Assembly (NCBI RefSeq): GCF_000715495.1
Contig: NZ_JNLX01000191.1
Location: 1-64,000, forward strand
Source: Hymenobacter sp. IS2118
GTDB taxonomy: Bacteria > Bacteroidota > Bacteroidia > Cytophagales > Hymenobacteraceae
DNA length: 64,000 nucleotides
Direction of reading: 5' to 3'
Shown here: positions 18,838 through 26,665 of the stretch, piece after piece
How the letters are laid out: each line of letters begins with the position of its first letter
How positions within the stretch are numbered: position 1 is the first letter of the stretch
The notes under the pieces: generated by a model
The model's database searches: none
What the model was told of the DNA's origin: nothing
The model's input: only the letters and a program-made list of their open reading frames with translations
Program-made: the position numbers and the translations under genes

Positions 18838-19593
18838 TCAGGGCGTCTCCGGTAGCTCGTCGGGGGCGGGCAGCATGTCTACCGAATCCGGGGGCGGAAG
18901 TGCGGGCTGGCTTGATACGGGCGGCGCCGGATTGGCGGGCACCACCCGGATAATTTCGGGCTCCGCCTCGGCCACCGGAGGCAAGGGCTCGGCCTGGGGG
19001 CCCACTTCAATGTTGGTAGCCACCGAATCGGCGGCGGTGCGGCTGGTGCTGGTCAGCCGTTCCGACGGCGGGCGGTTGAACGAAAGGTAGACCACCAACC
19101 CCAGCAGGGCCAGCAAGCCCCCGATAGACAAAACCAGGGCCAGCGGACTGCGGGCCGGGGGCCGGGCTGCGCCCGAAAACTCATCGTCCGCCCAGGCCTC
19201 GGAGTCCGCCGCCGGCACGGGCGGCGGCCCAACCAGCGGCGGCGGCCCGCCTGCCGGAAGCCCGGCGGCGGCGCTTGCATTCCGGCTTTCCTGCTCAGCT
19301 CGCGATGTGGCGCTATAATGGTTTGCTGCGTCCGGCTCCGTAATTACCTGTTGTGACGAGGGCGCGGACGGCTCATCATCCGACGAAACCGGCGTGGTTG
19401 GCACCACAACCGGAAGCTCCGCGGCCAATGGGGCGGCGGGCGCAAAAGGCGCTGGCGAGGTTGGCGGCGCTACGGCTTCGCTGAACAACAGCCGTTTTTT
19501 CAGGGCCTCAAATTCGGTGGGTGTCAGGGCTCCGGCATCCAGCATCTCCTTGAGCTGCCGTAGGGTGTCGAGGGGCGAAGCGGGGTTTTCCAT
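18838..19593 (-). CDS. SHOCT-like domain plus single transmembrane segment protein
   Basis: The first 35 residues (LDTLRQLKEMLDAGALTPTEFEALKKRLL) match the short SHOCT-type helical pattern: a K-x-M-x-D-x-G-x-L-T-x-x-E-F core. A long Pro/Ala/Ser-rich linker follows, then one membrane helix around residues 155-175 (PLALVLSIGGLLALLGLVVYL), and a Pro-rich acidic tail. SHOCT modules are often oligomerisation or membrane-linked adaptors; a specific role cannot be given. It is the last gene of a likely unit with the two genes upstream (spacings 25 and 27 bp). Confidence 0.6.
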   Translation of the reverse strand: MENPASPLDTLRQLKEMLDAGALTPTEFEALKKRLLFSEAVAPPTSPAPFAPAAPLAAELPVVVPTTPVSSDDEPSAPSSQQVITEPDAANHYSATSRAEQESRNASAAAGLPAGGPPPLVGPPPVPAADSEAWADDEFSGAARPPARSPLALVLSIGGLLALLGLVVYLSFNRPPSERLTSTSRTAADSVATNIEVGPQAEPLPPVAEAEPEIIRVVPANPAPPVSSQPALPPPDSVDMLPAPDELPETP

Positions 19594-19618
19594 AGTCTGC
19601 GTACGGTCGGGGCCCGGC

Positions 19619-20347
19619 CTAGTTCTTTCGGTCGAGAGCCGAGAGGCGGTCGCGGCGGCGCTGTAGCTGCACGCGGGTTTGGTCCAGCACCTCCCCGTTT
19701 TTGATGAGCGAAACCGAATCAGAGCGCATTTCCTGCTCGTTTTGGATGTTTTTCTTTAGTAGCTCTTCAATCTTGGCCAGGTTGGCGGTGGTATTGCTGC
19801 GCAGGTAATTTCGGTTTTTTTCAAGCTTGTCCTTCTCCTTTTCGGCCGATTTAAGGTTCTTTTCGGATTCGGCAATCTGGTCGCGGTAGGCTTTGAGACG
19901 GGCGGCGGTGGCAAAGGTCTGGGCCATCACGCGCAAGGCCGAATACTCGGTGGCCGTCTTATCGGGGTCGAAAAACGTGTTGTCGTCGAAGCCGCCAAAC
20001 AGCGCTACTTCGGAAGTAGAATCGGAGGGCGCTACCACAATGGCGTACAAATCCACGAGCTTACCGGAAATGGCATTGGCGGGCGTTTGGCGGGCCGTCA
20101 GGGCGTCGCTGTTGCCGAATCCAAACAGTCCTCCGCTCTTAAACTTGATGTTGTAGGTCTGCTTCATCCAGTTCTGAAAGAAATCTTTCACGTCGGAAGC
20201 TTTGCCATCGACCTGCACTTTGAGGGCCGGGCGGGTCTTTTTCTCGTGGTTCACCTCACCGGCGCGCACGTCGTAGAGCTGCGCTGCCGCCGGCCCAACC
20301 GAAACCAGACTTACCAGAAACAGCAAAAAAACAAATGATTTATACAT
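19619..20347 (-). CDS. Exported coiled-coil protein of unknown function
   Basis: I do not recognise a family. The 242 residues start with a signal peptide (FVFLLFLVSLVSVGPAAAQ). A globular region follows with DFFQNWMKQTYNIKFKSGG and a strand-rich YAIVVAPSDSTSEVALFGGFDDNTFF. The last 95 residues form a charged coiled coil (KAYRDQIAESEKNLKSAEKEKDKLEK...). Probably periplasmic. Close spacing on both sides suggests co-expression with the SHOCT-like gene and the small gene at 20375. Confidence 0.6.
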   Translation of the reverse strand: MYKSFVFLLFLVSLVSVGPAAAQLYDVRAGEVNHEKKTRPALKVQVDGKASDVKDFFQNWMKQTYNIKFKSGGLFGFGNSDALTARQTPANAISGKLVDLYAIVVAPSDSTSEVALFGGFDDNTFFDPDKTATEYSALRVMAQTFATAARLKAYRDQIAESEKNLKSAEKEKDKLEKNRNYLRSNTTANLAKIEELLKKNIQNEQEMRSDSVSLIKNGEVLDQTRVQLQRRRDRLSALDRKN

Positions 20348-20374
20348 TGCAAATGAATACGTTAAAATGAAAGC

Positions 20375-20629
20375 CTAGCGCAGCTCGTGGCGCTCGAATG
20401 CGGCCTGCAAATCGGCGCGCATGTCCTGAAACCGGGCAATGGCCGCGGTCATAAATGCCTCGTCGAGCAGCTCGCGCACCTCGGCATCGGTTCCGGTGAG
20501 CAGGTCCAGCTCGGCCACTTTGTAGGTCTGCTCCAGGCTGCCCTGCTCCAGCTTCAGCAGAAACTTGCCGTTCCAGGCCAACAGCGTGATTTTAACGGCA
20601 GGATGGGGAATATCGGCAACGTGGCGCAT
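20375..20629 (-). CDS. Small conserved-looking protein of unknown function
   Basis: An 84-residue soluble protein, MRHVADIPHPAVKITLL at the start and a helical charged C-terminus (FQDMRADLQAAFERHELR). The NGKFLLKLEQGSLEQTYKV segment looks like a beta hairpin. No family recognised. It is the first gene of a three-gene minus-strand run, with good coding character and an ATG start at 20629. Confidence 0.6.
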   Translation of the reverse strand: MRHVADIPHPAVKITLLAWNGKFLLKLEQGSLEQTYKVAELDLLTGTDAEVRELLDEAFMTAAIARFQDMRADLQAAFERHELR

Positions 20630-20713
20630 GAGTCAACAGGAAAAAGGACCGTACGAAGGTAGCAGGCGCTACCGCTACCAACCCGCACAAACCTACACGC
20701 CCCAGCCCGACTG

Positions 20714-22864
20714 CTACCCGGCCATGCGGCTTTCGGTTACCCGGCCGATGTCGCTGCTTACTTTTTGCAGGAACAGGAGCTGCTCCAGCAGCGACTTATC
20801 GTCCTCGCCAACGGGAACGGCGGGCTCGGCCAGGGCCAGCTCGGGGGCGGGTGCCGGGGCCTGAGGAGCAATGAGAGCCAGGCTTTTGTGCAACGTGGCC
20901 AGGGCGCTGGTGAGGGCGCGGCGGCTCTCGGCCGGGAAGGGCGGCACGGCGGGCGCGGCCTCGCGCAGGGTGGCGGTGAGAGCCGCAATGTTGGAGGATA
21001 GAATGTGGTTCAGCACCACAAATTCGTGGGTTTGGGTGGGCTGGCGCTGCGTGCTTTTGGGCTCGGTGAGCATGCGCTGAAAGGCCGCCGCCAGGTTGGC
21101 GCCGCTCACGAACACGTCTTTGCGTAGCAGGCGGTATTCGTTGGGCGGCAGCGGGCGGCCGGCGAGGCGGTTGGCCATCTGGCGCAGGTAGGCCAGGTTG
21201 GCGCGCAGGGCCGCCGCCATGTGGTCGGTTAGCTTATCCGATTCCCAGCTCGGAAAGAGGAGGTAGCCGGCCGAAAAGGCAATGGCGCACCCCATGAGCG
21301 TGTCCGTAATCCGCTCCTGCACCACGCCCACGTAGTTCAGCCCCAGGAAGCTGAAAAGAATGAGCAAAAAGGCCGTCAGGAACACCACCGTCACCAGATA
21401 CCTGGACCGCTGAAAGCTGTAGGCCACCACCATGAATACCACCATAATCCAGAACTGCGCATCGGTCCAGGGCACGAGCCAGAGCACGGCCGCCCCCAGC
21501 GCCCCGCCCGCCAGCGTGCCCAGAATGCGCTCGATGTTGCGCTGCCGGGTGAGGCTGAAACCGGGCTTGAGCATGATGGTTACCGTCATCAAAATCCAGT
21601 AGTTGTGCTCGCCGCGCCACAGCCACTCGGCCACGCCAAACGCCACGAGGCAGGCCAGCGTCATGCGCAAGGCGTGGCGGAACACGGCCGATTTCATGGT
21701 CAGATTCTGCCCCAGGGCCTGTACCTGAATTTCCTGGTGCGCCACGAACCGGCCGTGGTCGGTGCGCTCCGGTGCGGGCATGGCCGCCGCCAGGCTCTCA
21801 TCAAAATAGCGGCGAATGTTGCCCACCCGCCGGGTGATGTCGCGCAGGTTCACCAGTATTTTCTTCAGCACCAGCGTGCTGCCTTCCAGGCTGGGGTCCG
21901 CGTCGAGGGCGCTGATGCGGACCTGCAGGCGCGTGAGCTCGGCCGTGAGGTCGGGGCCGGCACCGGCGTAGGGCCGGTTGGCCTGAATGGCCACGCCCAG
22001 GTGGTCGAGCTCGGCGGCGAGGTGGCGGATGAGGGCGGCCACCTCCGGCAGCACCCCGCTGGGCCCGAAAGCCACGCGCACGCTGGCATAGTCGTAGTAG
22101 CTGGCCGTCATCCGCTCGTACAAATCCACGGTTTCGACAAAAGTGAGCACCAGGCGGCGACCGGTGCTGGTGCTTTCACTCACAATCTGGCGGGTGCGGA
22201 ACAGCACATCGCGCACGGCCTCCTGCCGCTCGTTCACCACCACCTGCTGGGCCACCAGCTGCCGGTAGTCGTCGGCAAGGGCGGTTTGGGGGTTGTAGAA
22301 GCGCGATTTTATGGCCAGAAACTGCGCCAGGGCGTGAATGCACTCGCCCAAGGCCTGCTGAGCCGGGCGGTAGGGCCGCACCTGATGCACCAGCAACGCC
22401 AGCCCCGCGTACCAGAAGCCGCCCAGCAGCAGTAGGCCCGCGTGCGCCAGCACCTGCCCTGGAGCGGGCAAATGCGCCAGTACCAGCACGGCATTGAGCA
22501 GGGCGGCGGTGCCCACGGCCCCGGCCCGAGGGCCCCAGACCAGCAGCATGGTCAGGCCAAAGCTCAGCGCGCCCACTGCCAGCCCCAGCAGCCACACGTT
22601 GCCGGCCGTTAGCCCCATTATTAAAGCGGTGATACCTACCAGCGCCAGCGCCGCCAGCATGCCGTTGCGTCGGTGCCGGGCCGGGCCGGGCACATCGGTC
22701 ACGCTCAGGCACAGCGCCCCGGTCGATACCGTGATTCCCGCCTCAAAATGCCCCAGCTGCGCAAATACCAGCGCCGGCAGCAGAATAGCCAGCGCGGTGC
22801 GCAATCCGTCCGAGAAATTCTGCCCGAAGAAAAAGTACTGAAGTTGGCGCGTTTGGGTATTCAT
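20714..22864 (-). CDS. FUSC-family inner-membrane protein (YccS/YhfK-like)
   Basis: About 716 residues with two membrane blocks: an N-terminal group of about six helices (TALAILLPALVFAQL...) and a second FUSC block around residues 400-525 (MTLACLVAFGVAEWLWRGEHNYWILMTV). Each is followed by a helical cytoplasmic domain. This duplicated layout fits the FUSC / YccS family, whose members are linked to export of aromatic acids or other small molecules; substrate unknown. The ATG at 22864 is preferred over a TTG three codons upstream. No membrane-fusion protein gene is adjacent. Confidence 0.85.
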   Translation of the reverse strand: MNTQTRQLQYFFFGQNFSDGLRTALAILLPALVFAQLGHFEAGITVSTGALCLSVTDVPGPARHRRNGMLAALALVGITALIMGLTAGNVWLLGLAVGALSFGLTMLLVWGPRAGAVGTAALLNAVLVLAHLPAPGQVLAHAGLLLLGGFWYAGLALLVHQVRPYRPAQQALGECIHALAQFLAIKSRFYNPQTALADDYRQLVAQQVVVNERQEAVRDVLFRTRQIVSESTSTGRRLVLTFVETVDLYERMTASYYDYASVRVAFGPSGVLPEVAALIRHLAAELDHLGVAIQANRPYAGAGPDLTAELTRLQVRISALDADPSLEGSTLVLKKILVNLRDITRRVGNIRRYFDESLAAAMPAPERTDHGRFVAHQEIQVQALGQNLTMKSAVFRHALRMTLACLVAFGVAEWLWRGEHNYWILMTVTIMLKPGFSLTRQRNIERILGTLAGGALGAAVLWLVPWTDAQFWIMVVFMVVAYSFQRSRYLVTVVFLTAFLLILFSFLGLNYVGVVQERITDTLMGCAIAFSAGYLLFPSWESDKLTDHMAAALRANLAYLRQMANRLAGRPLPPNEYRLLRKDVFVSGANLAAAFQRMLTEPKSTQRQPTQTHEFVVLNHILSSNIAALTATLREAAPAVPPFPAESRRALTSALATLHKSLALIAPQAPAPAPELALAEPAVPVGEDDKSLLEQLLFLQKVSSDIGRVTESRMAG

Positions 22865-22984
22865 GCGGCGCAAATAAACAAGCTTCGTGCAACCCTGGCC
22901 AATGCCCGCTCATTTTCCCGTGGTCGGATGATACTTCCCGAACCTGCTGCAAACTCCCGCAGCGACCGGGCGGTTATGCCCGGC

Positions 22985-23398
22985 TCATTCAGAAATCGCG
23001 GCAATGCACTTTAATTCGATGGCAATGGGCGTGGGCAGGCAGTTAATTTCGAGGGTGGTGCGGCAGGGTTGCGCCGTGGCAAAGTACTCGGCGTAGAGGC
23101 GGTTATAAACCGGGAAATCGTCCTTCATATTGGTCAGAAAAACGGTTACGTCCACCAGGTCGTCCCATTTCGCGCCGGCTTCCTCCAGAATGTAGCGCAC
23201 GTTCTGGAATACGGCATGGCACTGGCTTTCAAAATCATAAGCCACGATATTGCCCGCTTCATCAAGCTCGACGCCGGGAATGGCCGACTGCCCGCGCTGA
23301 CGCGGGCCCACGCCCGACAGAAATAGCAGGTTGCCCACGCGCCGGGTGTAGGGGTAGGCGCCCACGGGTTCGGGGGCGCGGGAGGTTTCTGCAGTCAT
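22985..23398 (-). CDS. RidA family (YjgF/YER057c) deaminase
   Basis: A 137-residue protein. VGNLLFLSGVGPR, the central DLVDVTVFLTNMKDDFPVYN, and the active-site CRTTLEIN arginine with the IELKCIA glutamate near the end are typical of RidA proteins that hydrolyse reactive enamine/imine intermediates. The extended GQSAIPGVELDEAGNIVAYDF segment recalls the 2-aminomuconate deaminase-like branch. It is a single gene; no aminomuconate pathway is nearby, so the general damage-control role is the safer call. Confidence 0.88.
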   Translation of the reverse strand: MTAETSRAPEPVGAYPYTRRVGNLLFLSGVGPRQRGQSAIPGVELDEAGNIVAYDFESQCHAVFQNVRYILEEAGAKWDDLVDVTVFLTNMKDDFPVYNRLYAEYFATAQPCRTTLEINCLPTPIAIELKCIAAISE

Positions 23399-23564
23399 GG
23401 CAATAAAAGAGGGACGAAGCGGAAAAATAAATCACCCCAAAGAACGTCAGCCCCGTTGATACTGTTGGAATGCCCGTCCTGGCAAGGTTTTTAGGGAGGC
23501 TTTCGGTTGCCGGCCCGCTGCTGTTATTTCAGGCATCTTCACCTCTTATTTCATCTTATTCGCT

Positions 23565-24395
23565 ATGCCCTCTCCTACAAAATTACCCCTGCTCGTACTG
23601 GTCAGCTGCCTCAGCCTCACCGGCCTCAGTTTCAATAGCTACGCGCAAAAGCGCAAAATGCCGGCCAAGCCCTCAGCGGCGGAGGTGTACGACTCGGTGG
23701 CGCAGCCCGCCGTGCCGCTGGGCGGCACCGAAGCATACGCGCGCTTCCTGGGCGACAACCAGCGCTACCCGGCCACTGCTATGCAGCAAGGCATTCAGGG
23801 CACGGTGAAGGTGAGTTTCATTGTGGAGAAAACCGGCACCGTGAATGAGGTGAAGGTCGAAACGCCGCTCGCGCCCGAGCTGGACGCCGAAGCCATCCGC
23901 CTCATCAAAAGTGCCCCCAAATGGACGCCCGCCAAGCACCGCAACCAAGTGGTGCGCCAGCGCATCTACGTGCCGGTTTCGTTCGTGATGTCGCCCGGCA
24001 GCGAAGTAGTGATGGCCGCGCCCAAGGACCGGCCCATTACCACGTCGGCCGCCGATATTGCCGCCTCGGCCAACCCCGACCGGCCGGCCGTGGTGGCGCC
24101 CGACCGGCCCACCCAACCCGTGGGCGGCAATCAGGCTTTTTTCGATTGGATTGAGAAAAACCAGAAATACCCCTTGCTGGCCCGTCAGCGCAAGATTCAG
24201 GGCAAGGTCCTGGTCGAATTCATGGTGCAAGCCAATGGCAGCCTGACCGATGCACGGGTGGTAAAAAAGCTGGGCTCCGGCCTCGATGAAGAGGCGTTGC
24301 GCCTCATTAAAGCCGCGCCCAACTGGGAGCCGGCCGTGTTTCAGGGCAAGCCATTAAAGCAAAAGATGGTGTTGCCTGTTCTGTTCCAACTTTGA
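23565..24395 (+). CDS. Exported protein with two TonB-C-like domains
   Basis: The 276 residues begin with a signal peptide (LLVLVSCLSLTGLSFNSYA). Two tandem homologous domains follow, residues about 50-145 and 180-276. Each has the TonB C-terminal pattern: Y-P-x-x-A-x-x-x-x-I-Q-G-x-V-x-V-x-F and a later L-D-x-E-A-x-R-L-I-K-x-A-P-x-W. It has a cleavable signal rather than the single anchoring helix of a true energiser TonB and no Pro-rich spanner, so it probably acts in the periplasm. The DAC-domain gene begins 71 bp downstream. Confidence 0.85.
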   Translation: MPSPTKLPLLVLVSCLSLTGLSFNSYAQKRKMPAKPSAAEVYDSVAQPAVPLGGTEAYARFLGDNQRYPATAMQQGIQGTVKVSFIVEKTGTVNEVKVETPLAPELDAEAIRLIKSAPKWTPAKHRNQVVRQRIYVPVSFVMSPGSEVVMAAPKDRPITTSAADIAASANPDRPAVVAPDRPTQPVGGNQAFFDWIEKNQKYPLLARQRKIQGKVLVEFMVQANGSLTDARVVKKLGSGLDEEALRLIKAAPNWEPAVFQGKPLKQKMVLPVLFQL

Positions 24396-24466
24396 GTGGT
24401 TAGTTGTCAGGCTTGGTTTAATTAACAACCAGCAACTGACAACTGAAAAACATCCTTTTTCTTAGC

Positions 24467-25963
24467 ATGACTCCTGCCCTTGCCCCCGCCGCCACTTTGC
24501 TTTGGCCGCACCAAATCCGTTTCCGGCAAGCAGCCCAGGCACTGGCAAAGGACTTGTTTGATGCCCTAGACGACGACCTGCACCCTTTTGTGCTGCTGCT
24601 GGCCTTGCCCACCGACCCGGCCCTACCCGCCCGCTGCCTGGCCCCCGACGACTGCGGCCTGCCCGCCGAGGCCTTCTCCGGCGTGGTGTCCCGCGGGCGC
24701 GCCATCCAAAACGCCCGGCCGTGGCCCCAGCCCGAGAACGACGACGTGAGCCCCGCCATGATGCGGCGCAAGCTCGAAGGACTAGGCGTGCGGGACGCCG
24801 CGCAGGAAATACTTAACGCCTTGGACAATAATGCGGTGCACCAGCATTTTGCGGGCTACCCTATTCAGATTCAGGGGTATTTTGTGGTCACCATTCTGCG
24901 TTTTCAGCGCAAGCCGGTGCGTGCTCATCCTTCCCTCCGCCCCCACCGCTTCTACACCGATGGCCGGCCATTGGCCCCGTCGCTGCTGGTAGCGGCCATG
25001 CAACGCTTCAATGAGGAATGTGCCAAGGCCCTGAGCGACCCGGAGCCCGGTGCCGTTTTTTTTCTGCGGCCGCGCGAAAGCGAAGAGCTGCTGCGCGCGG
25101 CGGGCAAGTCCCTGCTCGACACGCCCGCTCAGGCCCTGGGTTTCGACCCCGCTACTACCAAGCTTTTCGCCACCTGCAACACCATCAGCAGCCTGCGCTA
25201 CGAGGGGGCCGAGGGCGTGGGCAAGCTGTTGTTGGCCCGCCGCGGCCACCCCAACATTGAGGAAGTATTCGCCCTCACCTGCCCTACTGAGCTTACCGAC
25301 TATCGTGCCGTGCGCAAGCTGCTGGAAATGACTACGCCTGACGTGCACCTGCTCGCCGACGGCGAAAGTGTGTACGCCCTGGGCCGGCAGGTGGGCAAGT
25401 ACGACGCCGTGCGCGAAGACTTGTTCGTCATCAGCTTCCTCACCCATTATTCGTGGGAATTGCAGCACGATGGGCACGTGCTGATGCGCTCGCATTACGG
25501 CCTGCCCGGCCTGCCGCGCACCCGCCTCAACCGCACGGGATTTCGCCGGGCGCTCAAACGCACGTTCGGCCTCACCGAGCCGGCCAAGGTGGAACGCTTG
25601 TGGGAGGTGGTACTCGAAGCCAGCCGCCAGAAGCATGGCACGCTGCTGGTCATCACCGCCGAGGCGCTGGCCGAGGCCGACCGCCTCAAGCTGCAATGCA
25701 CCCTTATTGAGCCCGTGCCGCTCACGCCGCTCATCACCCGCCTCGTTACCAGCATCGATGGGGCCGTGCTGCTGGACCCCGAAGGCTATTGCTACTCCAT
25801 CGGCGTCATTCTCGATGGCCGGGCTTCGGGCCGGGGCGATGGCACCCGTGGGGCCCGCTACAACTCGGCCCTACGCTACGTGGAAAGCTCCGACTATCCC
25901 TGCATCGCCATCGTGGTGAGCGAAGACGGCCTGGTGGACGTCCTGACGTCAGAGCCGGAGTAA
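24467..25963 (+). CDS. Divergent DAC (diadenylate-cyclase-like) domain protein
   Basis: A 498-residue soluble protein. Its last 75 residues look like a DisA_N/DAC nucleotide-cyclase domain: SIDGAVLLD (DGA motif at 431-433), a strand-loop, GTRGARYNSALRYVESS at 459-475 and CIAIVVSEDGLVDVL. In active c-di-AMP synthases the second motif is GTRHRAA; here the RHR motif is replaced by RGARYN, so classic cyclase activity is doubtful. The N-terminal 400 residues are unrecognised. Related DAC variants (the DACNV/DACNG group) have been proposed as nucleotide sensors; assignment to that group is my inference. Flanked by short AACAACCAGCAACT-type repeats. Confidence 0.7.
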   Translation: MTPALAPAATLLWPHQIRFRQAAQALAKDLFDALDDDLHPFVLLLALPTDPALPARCLAPDDCGLPAEAFSGVVSRGRAIQNARPWPQPENDDVSPAMMRRKLEGLGVRDAAQEILNALDNNAVHQHFAGYPIQIQGYFVVTILRFQRKPVRAHPSLRPHRFYTDGRPLAPSLLVAAMQRFNEECAKALSDPEPGAVFFLRPRESEELLRAAGKSLLDTPAQALGFDPATTKLFATCNTISSLRYEGAEGVGKLLLARRGHPNIEEVFALTCPTELTDYRAVRKLLEMTTPDVHLLADGESVYALGRQVGKYDAVREDLFVISFLTHYSWELQHDGHVLMRSHYGLPGLPRTRLNRTGFRRALKRTFGLTEPAKVERLWEVVLEASRQKHGTLLVITAEALAEADRLKLQCTLIEPVPLTPLITRLVTSIDGAVLLDPEGYCYSIGVILDGRASGRGDGTRGARYNSALRYVESSDYPCIAIVVSEDGLVDVLTSEPE

Positions 25964-26051
25964 ATTGCAATTATGTAGCGATTTAGTTGATGGTTGCCAG
26001 CATTTTACCTCATAACTAACAACAAGCAACTAGCAACCGACGACCAGCAAC

Positions 26052-26546
26052 TCAGGCTTTGGCCCGGAACGACCAGGTGATGCGGAACACGGCCACTACG
26101 TCGCCGGCTTCGTCGGTGCCGGTGCTGGTGGCTACCACGGTGCGGCCTTCGCCGGTGGCGCGGCTTTCGGCCACGGCCTGGGCAATGAGGGCGCCTTCGG
26201 AGCAGGTGAAGGAAATCAGGCCGACTGCTTTTTTACTAAAATCCGCCTCCATCTTCGTTACCAGCATCGAAACGGGCCCGCCGGCCTGCACGTGCATCAT
26301 GGCCTGAATGCCGCTCGCAAACTCCGCCGCCATCGCCAAACACGCGAAATAAACGCTGCGAAACGGGTTCTGGGTAAGAAACTGAAAGCGGACGGTAACC
26401 ACCGCTTCCTCGGGCGTGAGGGCCACGAGCCGCAGCCCCGCAAGCCCCGCCATCGGCAGCTTTTGCATGAGAAACAGGCGCAGCTTCATCGGGCTGAGAA
26501 CCTGACGACGAAAGGCAGCGGCTTGGGACGTATCGGTGGCGGTCAT
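26052..26546 (-). CDS. DUF4442-like hotdog-fold protein
   Basis: A 164-residue protein resembling the DUF4442 family, a thioesterase-like hotdog fold: LRLVALTPEEAVVTVRF, NPFRSVYFACLAMAAEFASG, VSMLVTKMEADFSKKAVG and DEAGDVVAVFRITWSFRAK. Substrate and activity are unknown; an acyl-thioester role is a guess from the fold. The ATG at 26546 gives a start consistent with the family; the longer frame to 26642 adds unrelated residues. Confidence 0.75.
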   Translation of the reverse strand: MTATDTSQAAAFRRQVLSPMKLRLFLMQKLPMAGLAGLRLVALTPEEAVVTVRFQFLTQNPFRSVYFACLAMAAEFASGIQAMMHVQAGGPVSMLVTKMEADFSKKAVGLISFTCSEGALIAQAVAESRATGEGRTVVATSTGTDEAGDVVAVFRITWSFRAKA

Positions 26547-26665
26547 GGGCTTTTGGTTGGGCAAAAAATGGTGCTTGGCAGCTTTAATTAGTTGTGCGAG
26601 TATTGCCGCACATCGACTATTCAGCAACCGATTGGTAATCAAAATAAAGGCTTGCGGCTTGTAGC

